Of a stretch of 64,000 nucleotides of DNA, positions 1-8,717 are shown piece by piece. This stretch comes from Gemmatimonadota bacterium. GTDB lineage: Bacteria > Gemmatimonadota > Gemmatimonadetes > Longimicrobiales > Gaopeijiaceae. The DNA lies in contig JAQBXY010000009.1 in NCBI GenBank assembly GCA_027623325.1, positions 1-64,000 of the forward strand, written 5' to 3'. The translations under genes and the position numbers were made by a program. How positions within the stretch are numbered: position 1 is the first letter of the stretch; each line of letters begins with the position of its first letter. Below the pieces are notes generated by a model. It saw only the letters and a list, made by a program, of their open reading frames with translations. It searched no databases and was not told where the DNA came from.

Positions 1-1
1 G

Positions 2-916
2 CGCCGGCTCGCCGGCGTCGCGGTCCCGACGCCCCTGCTCGTCTCGCACTCGATTTCAGAGGACGTAGAGGCTCACGTGCGGCTGAAGTGTGAGAACCTA
101 CAGCGTGCCGGGTCGTTCAAGATTCGTGGCGCCTTCAACTTCGTGTCGCAGCTCTCGGACGAGCAGGTCGCGAGGGGGATCATCACGTACTCCTCCGGGA
201 ACCATGCACAGGCCGTGGCGCTGGCGGGCCGGCTCCGAGGCGTGCGCGTCGTCGTCGTCATGCCCACCACGTCGCCGAAGGTCAAACGTGACGGGGCTGC
301 CCGGCTCGGTGCGGAGGTCGTCTTCGAAGGCACGACGTCCATCGAGCGGAAAGCGCGGGCGGAGGAGATCGCTCGTAGGGAAGGACTGGTGATCGTACCG
401 CCCTTCGATCATCGGCATATCATCGCGGGGCAGGGCACGGTCGGGCTCGAAATTGCCCGCGACTGGCCGGACGTCGACCTGGTGCTCGTGCCGATCGGTG
501 GAGGGGGGCTCGCCAGCGGTGTCGCGGCTGCGGTCAAGCGTATGGTACCGTCGTCGAGAGTGGTCGGGGTCGAGCCGGCCGGCGCTGCCTCGATGCGGCT
601 CGCCCTCGACAACGGATCTCCCGCTCTGCTTCCCGAAATCGATACGATTGCGGACGGGCTCGCACCGGTCATCGCCGGTGAGCTGACCTTCGAACACGCC
701 CGGGACCTCATGGATGACGTCGTCACCGTCGAAGACCACGAGATCCACGCTGCGACGAGCCTCTTGGTCAGTCGCCAGAAATTGATCGTTGAGTTCAGCG
801 GTGCCGCGACGACGGCTGCTCTGCTCTCTGGAAGAGTGAAGGTCGAGGGCCTGCGGGTCGCGGTAGTCATCAGCGGCGGAAATCTCGACCCATCGATTCT
901 CCCTGAATTGGTCTGA
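2..916 (+). CDS. Threonine dehydratase / serine racemase-like PLP enzyme (5' end outside window)
   Basis: This is a fold-type II PLP enzyme expected to deaminate threonine or serine to the 2-oxo acid, or to racemise serine. The frame is open from base 2, and the family's lead-in (GVAVPTPLL) is already readable before the internal GTG at 77, so that GTG is not the true start. The Schiff-base lysine sits in SFKIRGA (Lys codon 119-121). SSGNHAQAVA and the glycine loop GGGGLASG, which binds the PLP phosphate, follow in the usual order. 304 residues are visible. There is no C-terminal ACT regulatory domain, which points to a catabolic dehydratase or racemase rather than the feedback-inhibited biosynthetic IlvA. 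A HAD phosphatase gene follows after 7 bases. Dehydratase and racemase cannot be told apart here. Confidence 0.88.
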   Translation, partial: RRLAGVAVPTPLLVSHSISEDVEAHVRLKCENLQRAGSFKIRGAFNFVSQLSDEQVARGIITYSSGNHAQAVALAGRLRGVRVVVVMPTTSPKVKRDGAARLGAEVVFEGTTSIERKARAEEIARREGLVIVPPFDHRHIIAGQGTVGLEIARDWPDVDLVLVPIGGGGLASGVAAAVKRMVPSSRVVGVEPAGAASMRLALDNGSPALLPEIDTIADGLAPVIAGELTFEHARDLMDDVVTVEDHEIHAATSLLVSRQKLIVEFSGAATTAALLSGRVKVEGLRVAVVISGGNLDPSILPELV

Positions 917-923
917 CGGATCC

Positions 924-1607
924 ATGCGGCGAATCATCCTGTTCGACATCGATGGCACGCTCCTGTCCGGCGGGCCGGCGAAGAGCGCGTTCTGCGAAGC
1001 CATGGTGGAGACCTACGGTACCGCCGGAGAAACCGAGACGGTCAGCTTCGCAGGTAAGACGGATCCACAGATCGCTCGTGAGCTCTTGGCCACAGCGGGT
1101 CTCGCCGATGAGGACATCGACAAGAGCTTCGACCTGCTTTGGACTCGCTACCTCGGCTATCTCGAAGAGCGGTTGCCGGCGGACCCGGTCCGAGTTCTTC
1201 CGGGGGTCGGTGCGCTGCTCGACGCGCTCTCGGCACATGGAGACGTGGGCGTGGGGCTACTGACGGGCAACATTGTCGGAGGCGCGCGCCTCAAGCTGGG
1301 GTCTGGCGGTCTTTGGGATCGGTTCAGCTTCGGGAGCTATGGTTCCGATCATGAGGAGCGCGACGCGCTGCCCGCGATCGCGGTGGGTCGGGCGCAGGCT
1401 CTCTGGGGCGCACTGGTGAACGCGGGGAACGCCATCGTCGTGGGCGATACGCCTCGGGACGTCGCGTGTGGCAAGGCGGGTGGAACGCGCACTCTGGCCG
1501 TGGCGACCGGGCACTTCAGCTTCGAAGATCTCCAGGCCACTGGGGCCGACCACGTGCTCCGTGATCTGACGTCAACGACGGATGTGGTAGAAGTACTAAC
1601 GGGGTGA
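924..1607 (+). CDS. HAD-superfamily hydrolase, phosphoglycolate phosphatase-like
   Basis: A cytosolic 227-residue haloacid-dehalogenase-type phosphatase. Motif I is FDIDGT, with nucleophile Asp8 and acid/base Asp10. Motif II is LLTGN in the middle and motif IV is VGDTPRDV near residue 175. A helical cap fills residues 15-90, as in phosphoglycolate phosphatase and beta-phosphoglucomutase relatives. The substrate cannot be named. The ATG lies 7 bases after the preceding stop, so the two genes are probably co-transcribed. Confidence 0.85.
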   Translation: MRRIILFDIDGTLLSGGPAKSAFCEAMVETYGTAGETETVSFAGKTDPQIARELLATAGLADEDIDKSFDLLWTRYLGYLEERLPADPVRVLPGVGALLDALSAHGDVGVGLLTGNIVGGARLKLGSGGLWDRFSFGSYGSDHEERDALPAIAVGRAQALWGALVNAGNAIVVGDTPRDVACGKAGGTRTLAVATGHFSFEDLQATGADHVLRDLTSTTDVVEVLTG

Positions 1608-1704
1608 AGCGGATCTGTTGTCGCTTGTCCGCCTAGCCGGGCGGAAACATCTTCTGTGGTCGCAGCGAATCGGTACTGGTAGAAAACGCGAACGGGAGCA
1701 CAAC

Positions 1705-2448
1705 GTGTCTAGAGGCGAAGAACGGAGACAGGCCCGCGAGGTCGGATCCGACATGAAGAAGTTCTACTTCCTGTTCGGTGCCGTGGCGGCGATCGGCATC
1801 GGGGTGGTCGGATACAAAGTAGGTTCAGGCGTATTCGGAAGCGCGGTTTCTGCTCCGATCGAGCTCGACTTCGAGAACGACGAGGCTCTCGTCGAGATGG
1901 CGCAGGGCGTCACCAAGGGTGACCCGGATGCGCCGGTCACAATCGTCGAGTTCGGGGACTATCAGTGCCCTGGTTGCGGCTCCTTCGCGCTTTCCGTGAA
2001 GCCGCAGCTGGAACTGACGTTCATCGACTCCGGTCAGGCGAAGTTCGTCTTCTACGACTTCCCCTTGATCTCGATCCACCCGAACGCCTTCATCGCTGCC
2101 CGCGCGGCTCGGTGTGCAGCGGACCAGGACAAGTTCTGGGAGTATCACGAGTCGCTGTTCCGGAACCAGGCCAGGTGGTCATCGTCGGCGACGCCGATCG
2201 GTACCTTCGAAGCGTACGCGGACGACCTCGGGTTGGACGGGGGGGAGTTCGGCTCCTGCCTCAACAGTGAGAGGTTCGCGGACGTCGTTTCCGCGAACAT
2301 GGAGCTGGGGGCACGCATGGGCGTGTCCGGAACACCCACGATTCTGGTCAACGCGAACGGGCAACTCCGTCGCGTGAACAACAACGACTATCAGTCGATC
2401 GCCAGAGCGATCGAGACCATCATGTCCGAAACCCCAGGCTCGAACTGA
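1705..2448 (+). CDS. DsbA-like thioredoxin-fold protein, membrane anchored
   Basis: An exported thiol-disulfide oxidoreductase of 247 residues. A short charged N-terminus is followed by one membrane segment (about residues 20-40), so the catalytic domain faces the periplasm. The redox motif is CPGC (residues 88-91) in a DYQCPGCGSF context typical of the DsbA/DsbG-like thioredoxin_4 family, and a cis-proline loop (SGTPTILVN) is present. I chose the GTG at 1705 because GGGAG lies about 10 bases upstream. The ATG at 1753 is an alternative that keeps the membrane segment. The next gene is a VKOR homologue, and this pairing is a known disulfide-forming module: VKOR passes electrons from the DsbA partner to quinone. 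Confidence 0.85.
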   Translation: MSRGEERRQAREVGSDMKKFYFLFGAVAAIGIGVVGYKVGSGVFGSAVSAPIELDFENDEALVEMAQGVTKGDPDAPVTIVEFGDYQCPGCGSFALSVKPQLELTFIDSGQAKFVFYDFPLISIHPNAFIAARAARCAADQDKFWEYHESLFRNQARWSSSATPIGTFEAYADDLGLDGGEFGSCLNSERFADVVSANMELGARMGVSGTPTILVNANGQLRRVNNNDYQSIARAIETIMSETPGSN

Positions 2449-2465
2449 CAGATCACGTGCACGGG

Positions 2466-2951
2466 ATGAGCGACGCCGAGCGTTCCGTGGCCGGCCCCGG
2501 AGGCTCGGGACCGGCCACGAATCGTATGGTGATCACGCTGCTCTCGTTGGTCGGCTTCTTCGTGGCCCTCTACCTTTGGGCCCACAACGCCGGCCTGACG
2601 GGGCCCATCGTCTGCGGCATCGGCGATTGCGCGACGGTGCAGTCCAGCGAGTACGCGACCATCGGTCCCGTGCCCGTCTCGGCTATCGGCGTGGTCGGGT
2701 ATTTAGCCCTGATACTCCTGGCCTTCCTCGGACTGCAGCCGGCACACCGGGAGTCCAAGATCATCGGTGGACTCCTGTTGGCAGGCTCCGCGGGCGCTGT
2801 AGTCTTCTCGGCGTACCTGACGTACCTCGAGGCGGCGGTCATCCAAGCATGGTGCCAGTACTGCGTGGTTTCGGCCATTCTCATCACCCTGATTTTTCTG
2901 GCGTCCTTGCCCGAAGCCGTACGCCTGAAGGGTCCCCGAGGTAACTCATGA
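2466..2951 (+). CDS. Vitamin K epoxide reductase (VKOR) family membrane protein
   Basis: An integral membrane quinone-linked oxidoreductase, 161 residues, with four hydrophobic segments. The four family cysteines are present: the loop pair Cys50 and Cys55 (VCGIGDCATVQSS) and the quinone-site CxxC at 130-133 (WCQYC). The length fits a stand-alone bacterial VKOR. Its expected job is to reoxidise the DsbA-like protein encoded just upstream. The ATG at 2466 is taken as the start; a GTG at 2457 would add three residues. Its stop overlaps the next start as ATGA. Confidence 0.9.
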   Translation: MSDAERSVAGPGGSGPATNRMVITLLSLVGFFVALYLWAHNAGLTGPIVCGIGDCATVQSSEYATIGPVPVSAIGVVGYLALILLAFLGLQPAHRESKIIGGLLLAGSAGAVVFSAYLTYLEAAVIQAWCQYCVVSAILITLIFLASLPEAVRLKGPRGNS

Positions 2952-3148
2952 GTGAGCCCAGTGTGAAGGTGCGCCTCCTGTTCGTCGACGACGGGTCGTA
3001 TCACCACGAGATCGTGGAGATCCCCGCCAGCGCCTTGGACATCTACGACCGACTCATCGACTGTGTCCGCGAGGATCCGGGGGTTCTGAAACGTGTCCAC
3101 GTCGACATGGGTCGCTTGTGCGCGGCGTACTTGGTCGACGCCGAGTAG
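2948..3148 (+). CDS. Small conserved-looking protein of unknown function
   Basis: A 66-residue acidic soluble protein that I do not recognise. It starts at the ATG of an ATGA overlap with the VKOR gene, so it is translationally coupled to the disulfide module. It has an alternating beta strand and helix pattern (VKVRLLFVDDG, then IYDRLIDCVRED) and two single cysteines, with no signal peptide or membrane segment. The coupling and the codon use like its neighbours argue that it is real. A role in disulfide formation is only suggested by position. The next gene converges from the other strand after 40 bases. Confidence 0.6.
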   Translation: MSEPSVKVRLLFVDDGSYHHEIVEIPASALDIYDRLIDCVREDPGVLKRVHVDMGRLCAAYLVDAE

Positions 3149-3188
3149 CCTTCGTCGATGCACTGTCACGGCCGATCAGAGCGACCGG

Positions 3189-3725
3189 CTAGGCGATAGC
3201 GAGCTGCTCGAGGGTTCGCGCGAGCGTCCACTCCTCGACGATCGAAGGCGGCCATTCGCCACGGGCGGCGAGATCGAGGAGGCGATCGGCCTCTTCCCGC
3301 GCTCGGAGACTGATACTCGCCTCGATGTGCCGGTTGCGGACGGCTTCCTCGAACTCGTCTTCGTCGAGCAGACATATCGGGCCCGAAGAGGGCCGCCAGA
3401 CGTCGAGAAAGAGGTCGGTCGTATGCCAGATCGACCCCGCAATCACGGGCGGCGTGAGGATGTTCGCGTAGAGGCCGCTGAACGATCCGTCCGCCCGGTG
3501 GAAGCGTCCGATATCGTGCCAGACACCGGGGAACGTGAACCAAACCGCCAGTGAGCCAGACTCGAGTGCGACTCGACCCCCGATGGTGATCGCGGCTTCC
3601 AGCTCCATCGGCTCCGAAAGGGTGACGATCACGTCCTCGCGCTCGAAGGCGACACGTTGGTCGTAGATCCGGAGGCCATCCGGCGGGCGGCAATAGTGAA
3701 TCTGAACCCGCCGTGCGCTGCTCAC
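3189..3725 (-). CDS. DUF402 family protein (FomD-like)
   Basis: 178 residues of the DUF402 fold, which in characterised relatives hydrolyses nucleotide or phosphoanhydride bonds. The family signature near residues 95-130 is clear: TDLFLDVWRPSSGPICLLDEDEFEEA, given here as the D-x-F-L-D strand and the terminal DEDEFEEA helix. The N-terminus has IHYCRPPDGLRIYDQRV, also usual. The start is a GTG at 3723-3725 overlapping the TGA of the upstream xdhC-like gene as GTGA. A longer reading of the same frame runs through that gene and is not used. It is the last gene of a five-gene overlapping operon. Its substrate is unknown. Confidence 0.8.
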   Translation of the reverse strand: MSSARRVQIHYCRPPDGLRIYDQRVAFEREDVIVTLSEPMELEAAITIGGRVALESGSLAVWFTFPGVWHDIGRFHRADGSFSGLYANILTPPVIAGSIWHTTDLFLDVWRPSSGPICLLDEDEFEEAVRNRHIEASISLRAREEADRLLDLAARGEWPPSIVEEWTLARTLEQLAIA

Positions 3726-4069
3726 CCCGGGCCATCCTCGCCGGCCGAAACGCGCTCGACGAACACGTCCATGATTCCGCCGCACACGGCTGGACTCCAC
3801 GACAGCAGATCCTCCGTGAGGTCGACCCGGACACGTTCGGCGGCGCCGGTCTGCAACACCCGCCCTGCAGACTCGATGACCTCGGCTTCTCCGCATCCAC
3901 CCCCGACCGTGCCTACGAGCCCCGTGACCGGGTCGACGATCATGCGCGCCCCGACCTTCCGAGGTGTCGAGCCTCGCGTCGCGACGATGGTGGCAAGGAC
4001 GCAAGCGCGTCCGGCTTCCCGGGCTGCGCTCAACGCCTCATCGAGCGTGCGATCGTCCTCGTGCGTCAT
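3722..4069 (-). CDS. XdhC/CoxI-family protein, N-terminal domain only
   Basis: A 115-residue protein matching only the N-terminal XdhC_CoxI domain. It carries ATIVATRGSTPRKVGARM, a glycine-rich GTVGGGCGEAEVI segment and a late CGGIMDVFVE segment. XdhC proteins bind molybdenum cofactor and help load it, sulfurated, into xanthine dehydrogenase or CO dehydrogenase-type enzymes. Here the domain is separate from the Rossmann domain, which the overlapping upstream gene encodes (ATGA overlap), so the usual protein is split in two. The cysteines of GGGC and CGG are retained. No molybdoenzyme is in the window. Confidence 0.82.
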   Translation of the reverse strand: MTHEDDRTLDEALSAAREAGRACVLATIVATRGSTPRKVGARMIVDPVTGLVGTVGGGCGEAEVIESAGRVLQTGAAERVRVDLTEDLLSWSPAVCGGIMDVFVERVSAGEDGPG

Positions 4070-4908
4070 CCGGGGGTCTCCTCGTCCGGTACCTTGAAGA
4101 AGCGCTCCGAAACCCGTTCAACATCCTTCAGCGATCGCCCGGTACCCCCGCGGCTCAACATGACCAGTTCGGCGGCGACGGCGACGGCGATCTCCTCGGG
4201 TGTCTCCGCCCCGATATCGAGGCCTACAGGCGCGTGGATTCGGTCGATGAGGCTGCGGTCGATCCCCTCGTCCACGAGTTGAACGTAGGTCGCGCGCACC
4301 CGTCGTCGGCTGCCGATCATGCCGATATACGCGGGCGCGGGATCGGCCCGAAGGGCCCTGAGTAGGCACTCGTAGTCGTATTTGTGCCCACGAGTCACGA
4401 GGAGAAGATGCGATCGTGCATGGAGCGGTACCTCGGCGAACGGATCGGAGAAGTCCACACGAAGAAGCCGGTCGGCGTCGGGAAAACGCTCTCGGGTCGC
4501 GAAGTCGGGGCGATCGTCGAGAACCACGACCCGGTAGCCCAGCAGGGCCCCGAGATGCGCCATCGGTTGCGCAACGTGTCCGGCGCCGACGACGATGAGT
4601 TCCTGGACGGGTCTCCGCACTTCGAGGTACAGCTCGATCGCACCGGAGTCGGTTTCCACCCTACGCAGACCGTCGTGTGCTCGCGGATCGTCGATGGCGA
4701 GATCCATGAGTCCGACGGCCTCTGCGTCGAGCGGCGCAGAGCCGAGGCTCCCGTGAACAATCGACGTCCCCTCCACCCGCACGCGCGCCAGGCGGTGGCC
4801 GAGGACCTCGGCATCGGGGGACGCCACGACCGTGACCGCCGCGGCCGTGCCGCCTGCTTCAGCGGTCGAGATCAGCAACGCTGACGTCTCAGCAGCTCTG
4901 AGCGTCAT
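4066..4908 (-). CDS. xdhC: XdhC-family protein with Rossmann domain
   Basis: 280 residues. The C-terminal half is the XdhC Rossmann domain: ELIVVGAGHVAQPMAHLGA, then VVVLDDRPDFA, then the hallmark YIGMIGSRRRV. The N-terminal ~100 residues resemble a diverged XdhC_CoxI domain, and the glycine/cysteine motif of the small partner is not evident there. It is expected to act in maturation or sulfuration of the molybdenum cofactor for a xanthine dehydrogenase/CoxL-type hydroxylase. It overlaps the MocA-like gene upstream and the small XdhC gene downstream, each by ATGA, which argues for a stoichiometric complex. Confidence 0.85.
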   Translation of the reverse strand: MTLRAAETSALLISTAEAGGTAAAVTVVASPDAEVLGHRLARVRVEGTSIVHGSLGSAPLDAEAVGLMDLAIDDPRAHDGLRRVETDSGAIELYLEVRRPVQELIVVGAGHVAQPMAHLGALLGYRVVVLDDRPDFATRERFPDADRLLRVDFSDPFAEVPLHARSHLLLVTRGHKYDYECLLRALRADPAPAYIGMIGSRRRVRATYVQLVDEGIDRSLIDRIHAPVGLDIGAETPEEIAVAVAAELVMLSRGGTGRSLKDVERVSERFFKVPDEETPG

Positions 4909-5531
4909 GGGGTCCCCCCACGCGCTGCGACGAACGATTGGGCGTCCGCATAGGCTTCAGGCGTGTCGATGTCCCGTACGGCCCCGGAGTCTTCCGAGGG
5001 TACCAGCCGCGCGGATTCGAGGTGGCGGTGGACGACCGCGCGGGCTCCTCCTTCCAAGCGGGGGTCGAGGAGTTCGGCAAATAGGCGACGCCGGAAGACG
5101 GTCGGGTGGCCGCGCTTTTCGCCCACGACGGGGATCGTGAGATCGGCTCCCGCCTCTGTCGTTGCGTCGAGCAGATCGCGCACGGTCTCCGCTCGGACGA
5201 GAGGATGATCGACCGGGAGATACGCGATGCCGTCCACGGAATCGTCGAGCGAGTCGAGCGCGATGCGCAGCGAGGTGATCGGGCCTTCGCCCGGATCAGG
5301 ATTCACGAGTACGGTGGCGCCACACTTCCGAGCCTCGTCGGCGATGAGGTTCTCTCCGGCACCGGCGACGACCAGCACCGACTCGCACCCACCGTCGGCG
5401 AGGGCCCGAATGACGAGCTGAAGGAAGGTCTCGCCGTCGAGCCCCAGGAGCGCCTTGCGTCGGCCCATGCGCAGCGAGGAGCCCGAGGCCGGCACCACGC
5501 CGATGATGCGCAGCCGAAGGGGTTCACTCAC
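4905..5531 (-). CDS. MocA/MobA-like molybdenum cofactor nucleotidyltransferase
   Basis: A 208-residue NTP transferase (MobA-like fold). The nucleotide-binding loop is VVPASGSSLRMGRRKALLGL near the N-terminus. The metal-binding region reads YLPVDHPLV, and the GEKRGHPTVFRRRLF segment is typical of MocA/PucB-type enzymes. It would add CMP (or GMP) to molybdopterin to make the dinucleotide cofactor of xanthine dehydrogenase-family enzymes. Position next to two XdhC proteins supports this. The start is a GTG overlapping the stop of the fatty-acid oxidation gene as GTGA. A general sugar-nucleotide transferase is the main alternative. Confidence 0.82.
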   Translation of the reverse strand: MSEPLRLRIIGVVPASGSSLRMGRRKALLGLDGETFLQLVIRALADGGCESVLVVAGAGENLIADEARKCGATVLVNPDPGEGPITSLRIALDSLDDSVDGIAYLPVDHPLVRAETVRDLLDATTEAGADLTIPVVGEKRGHPTVFRRRLFAELLDPRLEGGARAVVHRHLESARLVPSEDSGAVRDIDTPEAYADAQSFVAARGGTP

Positions 5532-7714
5532 GCTGCGCTGCGGGGGGTGGGGAAGGCCCGATAGAAGGCCTCGTCCTTCGTGGCGAGGCGCTCGAGAACG
5601 GGCGCCGGCTCGAAGCGGTCGCCGTGTGCCTGATGCAAGACACGAACGATGTCGAGCAGCCCGCGCGGGTGCAGTGTATCCGCGAAACGGAGGAGGCCGC
5701 CGCGGAACGGTGGGAAGCCCGTACCCATGATCATGGCTAGGTCGACGTCTCGTGCTGAACCGACGATGCCGTCCTCGAGCACGCGCGCAGCTTCGTTGAT
5801 CATGGCCACGATGAGCCGGTGTCGGATTTCCTTGTCGGTGAACGGACGCAACGGTTGTAGGACGGCCCCGAGCGCAGTATAGATGGACGGATCGATCCCC
5901 TTTTCTCGACCTTTCTCGTAGGTGTAGAACCCGACCCCACCCTTTCGGCCGAGACGGCCGGTCTGGGCCAGGGCGAGGAGAGCGGGGGCGGGGGCCAGGC
6001 GCGCTCCCAAGCCTTTGTGCAACGACGCCCCGGCGTGGCCCGATACGTCGATCCCCACCTCGTCGATCAACCGGAGGGGTCCCATCGGCATGCCGAAGAC
6101 CCGGGCGACGCGATCGATGTCGGCAATTGATGCCCCTTCGCCAAGCAGATGACCCGCCTCGTTCATGTACGGGCCGAGGATCCGATTCACGAGGAACCCA
6201 GGTCCATCACCGACGACGACGGGCACCTTCCCCAGTCGCAGCGCGAGGGCGTAGATAGTCGCGGTCGTCCGGTCCGTTGTACTTGTTCCCCGGATGACCT
6301 CCACCAGCGGCATTCGGTCGACGGGGTTGAAGAAGTGCATGCCACAGAATCGGTCGGGCCGCTCGAGCGCCTCACTCATTTCGGACACCGACAGGGACGA
6401 CGTATTCGTCGCGAGGACGCAGTCGGCGCTGACGTAGCCTTCGGTCTCACGGAGCACGGCCTTCTTCACGGCCATCTTTTCGACGATTGCTTCGATGACG
6501 ACGTCGGCGTTCGCGAGGCCATGATAGTCGAGGCCACCCGCGATCCGTTCCATATGCTGAGCAGCCTCGCGCCGCGACATCCTGCGTCGCTTTACCGCCC
6601 GATCGAACAGCGAGCGGGCGTGCTTCAGCCCACCCGTCACCGCTTCGTGCTGGATGTCCTTCATATACACGCGGATGTCACGGTGCGCCGCGAGTTGCCC
6701 GATGCCTCCACCCATCACTCCAGCGCCCAGGACTCCCAGGGTATCCACCGGGAGCGCCTCGACGTCACCGCTCGCCTGCAGTGGCAGGCCCGTCCCCTTC
6801 CGCGCCGCCTCGCGCATGTGGAATACATGCAGGAGGTTCTTGCACACCGGCGACACCACCAACTCTGCCGCCGCCCGTGATTCTGCGAGGAGGCTCTCTT
6901 CGACACTCCGCCCGAGGTTTTCTCCGAGCACGTCGAGGATCCTCAGGGGCGCTGGATAGTGGCCCCCGGTCGTCGTCATGACCTTCTTCCGTGCCATGGC
7001 CAAGACGACTCGACGGCCGAGACCGGTCCCCCCGAGCAGGCGCTCGCTCAGCTTGGGTCGAGGGCCGGCCCCATGATCTGCATTCTTGGCCAGCGAAAGC
7101 GCGAAGGCTCGAACCTTGTCCGTGAAGAGCTCGGCGGGAACTACCTCGGACGCCAGCCCGATGCGGAGAGCCTTCTTCGCGTCGACCCGCTTGCCGGTAA
7201 GGAGGAGGTCGAGAGCTGCTCGCAGGCCAATGACGCGCGGCAAGCGGGTGGTCCCGCCCCACGCGGGCAGTATCCCCAACTGGACCTCGGGAAGACTCAT
7301 CGAAGTCTTGGGCGAGTCCGACAGCACGCGCCGATCACACGCCAAAGACATTTCGACTCCGCCCCCCACGCACAACCCGTGGATCGCCGCGACCGTGGGA
7401 ACGGGAAGTGCGGCGAGTTGATCGTAGACGGCCTGTCCCATCCGGATCTGGCGCTCCGCCACAACAGGATCTTCAACGCTTCCGATCTGCTCGATGTCGG
7501 CGCCCGCAATGAACGACGATGGTTTTCCGCTCCGCACCACGACGACCCGAGCCCTCGCTTCGCGGCAGGCGGTGAGCGCCTCCGTCAGCGCTTCTCCAAA
7601 CCGGACCATGACGGGCTCGGTAAGAACGTTTACCGGGCGATCGACATCGTCGAAGGTGATCCAGCCGATGCGATCCGAATCGATCTCGAACGTCGGATTC
7701 ACCTTGGGGGTCAT
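5528..7714 (-). CDS. fadJ: Fatty-acid oxidation complex alpha subunit (enoyl-CoA hydratase / 3-hydroxyacyl-CoA dehydrogenase)
   Basis: A 728-residue bifunctional beta-oxidation enzyme. Residues ~1-200 form the crotonase domain (FIAGADIEQIGS oxyanion strand, then AIHGLCVGGGVEMSLACD). Residues ~310-500 form the NAD-binding dehydrogenase domain (LGVLGAGVMGGGIGQLAA; ATNTSSLSVSEM; GMHFFNPVDRMPLVEV), followed by the C-terminal dehydrogenase domains. The ATG at 7714 gives the usual family length; the frame could be read 22 codons further upstream without support. A terminator-like hairpin lies behind it. The partner thiolase is not adjacent, and instead a molybdenum-cofactor gene set overlaps its 3' end. 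FadJ versus FadB cannot be decided. Confidence 0.92.
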   Translation of the reverse strand: MTPKVNPTFEIDSDRIGWITFDDVDRPVNVLTEPVMVRFGEALTEALTACREARARVVVVRSGKPSSFIAGADIEQIGSVEDPVVAERQIRMGQAVYDQLAALPVPTVAAIHGLCVGGGVEMSLACDRRVLSDSPKTSMSLPEVQLGILPAWGGTTRLPRVIGLRAALDLLLTGKRVDAKKALRIGLASEVVPAELFTDKVRAFALSLAKNADHGAGPRPKLSERLLGGTGLGRRVVLAMARKKVMTTTGGHYPAPLRILDVLGENLGRSVEESLLAESRAAAELVVSPVCKNLLHVFHMREAARKGTGLPLQASGDVEALPVDTLGVLGAGVMGGGIGQLAAHRDIRVYMKDIQHEAVTGGLKHARSLFDRAVKRRRMSRREAAQHMERIAGGLDYHGLANADVVIEAIVEKMAVKKAVLRETEGYVSADCVLATNTSSLSVSEMSEALERPDRFCGMHFFNPVDRMPLVEVIRGTSTTDRTTATIYALALRLGKVPVVVGDGPGFLVNRILGPYMNEAGHLLGEGASIADIDRVARVFGMPMGPLRLIDEVGIDVSGHAGASLHKGLGARLAPAPALLALAQTGRLGRKGGVGFYTYEKGREKGIDPSIYTALGAVLQPLRPFTDKEIRHRLIVAMINEAARVLEDGIVGSARDVDLAMIMGTGFPPFRGGLLRFADTLHPRGLLDIVRVLHQAHGDRFEPAPVLERLATKDEAFYRAFPTPRSAA

Positions 7715-7788
7715 GAGCTGTCGGTCCGATGGGTGAGGGTGGCGCCGGGAGGATACCCTCACAATAGGCGTCGGGGCCACAAAAGGCA

Positions 7789-7822
7789 GCCGCCCGACCC
7801 GCGCGAGGCGGGGCCGGGCGGC
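7789..7822 (-). terminator. Probable rho-independent terminator after the lipoprotein gene
   Basis: A strong GC stem: 7789-7796 pairs with 7815-7822 (8 bp), then an inner 5-bp stem 7798-7802 with 7808-7812, closed by a 5-base loop. Read on the minus strand, the hairpin is followed by TGCCTTTTG, a short U-run. It lies between the lipoprotein gene and the start of the FadJ-type gene and would end transcription of the former. Confidence 0.6.
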
Positions 7823-7862
7823 CGAGTTCTTCGTGTGAGGCGGGCACCCTGCCGCGGGCGGG

Positions 7863-8642
7863 CTAGAGCTTGATGCGCTCCTGCGCGTTGGCGCGCGTGA
7901 GCTGGACCGTCATCGGCTCACCACCTTCCACCGTGATCATGACGTTCCAGTACATCTCCGTGTAGGCGAGCTGATAGCGAGCATGGACCCAGTACACACC
8001 CGGCTTCACCTTGAGATTTCGCCGCGCGATTCCGCTTGCGTCGGTCGTATCGACCACCCAGTCGAGACCCGACGACCGATGAATCGTGGAGAACACGGTC
8101 CCGATCTCGGCGAACGCGTCATCTGCCCAGTTGTCCTGGAGGATCCGGACGGAATCGGACGCCCGGATCGTTCCCTGCTGCATCGCGGTGAAGCTCTCGA
8201 AATCGCGGTCCATCTGGCGCTCTACGCCACCGAGCTGGCCGTCGAAATCCTGCCATTCACGGAAGAGTGCCACGTAGCGGGCCTCTCCACGAGAGAAGCC
8301 CTCCATCGCGGTGTTGAGTTGCTGGAGCGTGTCGCGAATGGTGTTCCATCGTCGAACCGATGCTTCCCACTGGCTCTGTGCCTGTTGAACCTCGGAGCGG
8401 CGATCAATCAGCTCCTGGGGGACCGCAGGTTCCGGCGTGCCGTACTCGCGAGTCAGTGAGTCGAAGACCTGATCGCGGTCGAACGGGATCAGCTGAACCT
8501 CGATGTCGGAGAGGGCACGATTCACTGTGCCATCGCCGTCGGGGTCCGGGAGATCGATCTCCATCGTCACCACGACCTCGGCCGGGCCGCAGGCTCCCAC
8601 AGCCAGGATGAGGCTGAGAGCGAACGGGAGGATCCTCTTCAT
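7863..8642 (-). CDS. Predicted lipoprotein of unknown function with coiled coil
   Basis: 259 residues. The N-terminus is a lipoprotein signal with lipobox LAVGAC (Cys18), so the protein is probably anchored in the outer or inner membrane facing the periplasm. Residues ~75-165 are rich in Q, E, R and W with heptad-like spacing, suggesting a coiled coil. The last ~80 residues look like a small beta-sandwich of the carboxypeptidase-regulatory/transthyretin kind (GIARRNLKVKPGVYWVHARY). I do not recognise a family. A terminator-like hairpin follows. Confidence 0.7.
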   Translation of the reverse strand: MKRILPFALSLILAVGACGPAEVVVTMEIDLPDPDGDGTVNRALSDIEVQLIPFDRDQVFDSLTREYGTPEPAVPQELIDRRSEVQQAQSQWEASVRRWNTIRDTLQQLNTAMEGFSRGEARYVALFREWQDFDGQLGGVERQMDRDFESFTAMQQGTIRASDSVRILQDNWADDAFAEIGTVFSTIHRSSGLDWVVDTTDASGIARRNLKVKPGVYWVHARYQLAYTEMYWNVMITVEGGEPMTVQLTRANAQERIKL

Positions 8643-8717
8643 ATTAACGCTCCGTCGGTCTTCTTGTTTCGAACATCAGGGCAGTAAGAATAGTGGGGGC
8701 AAAAATCGTGATCAACC

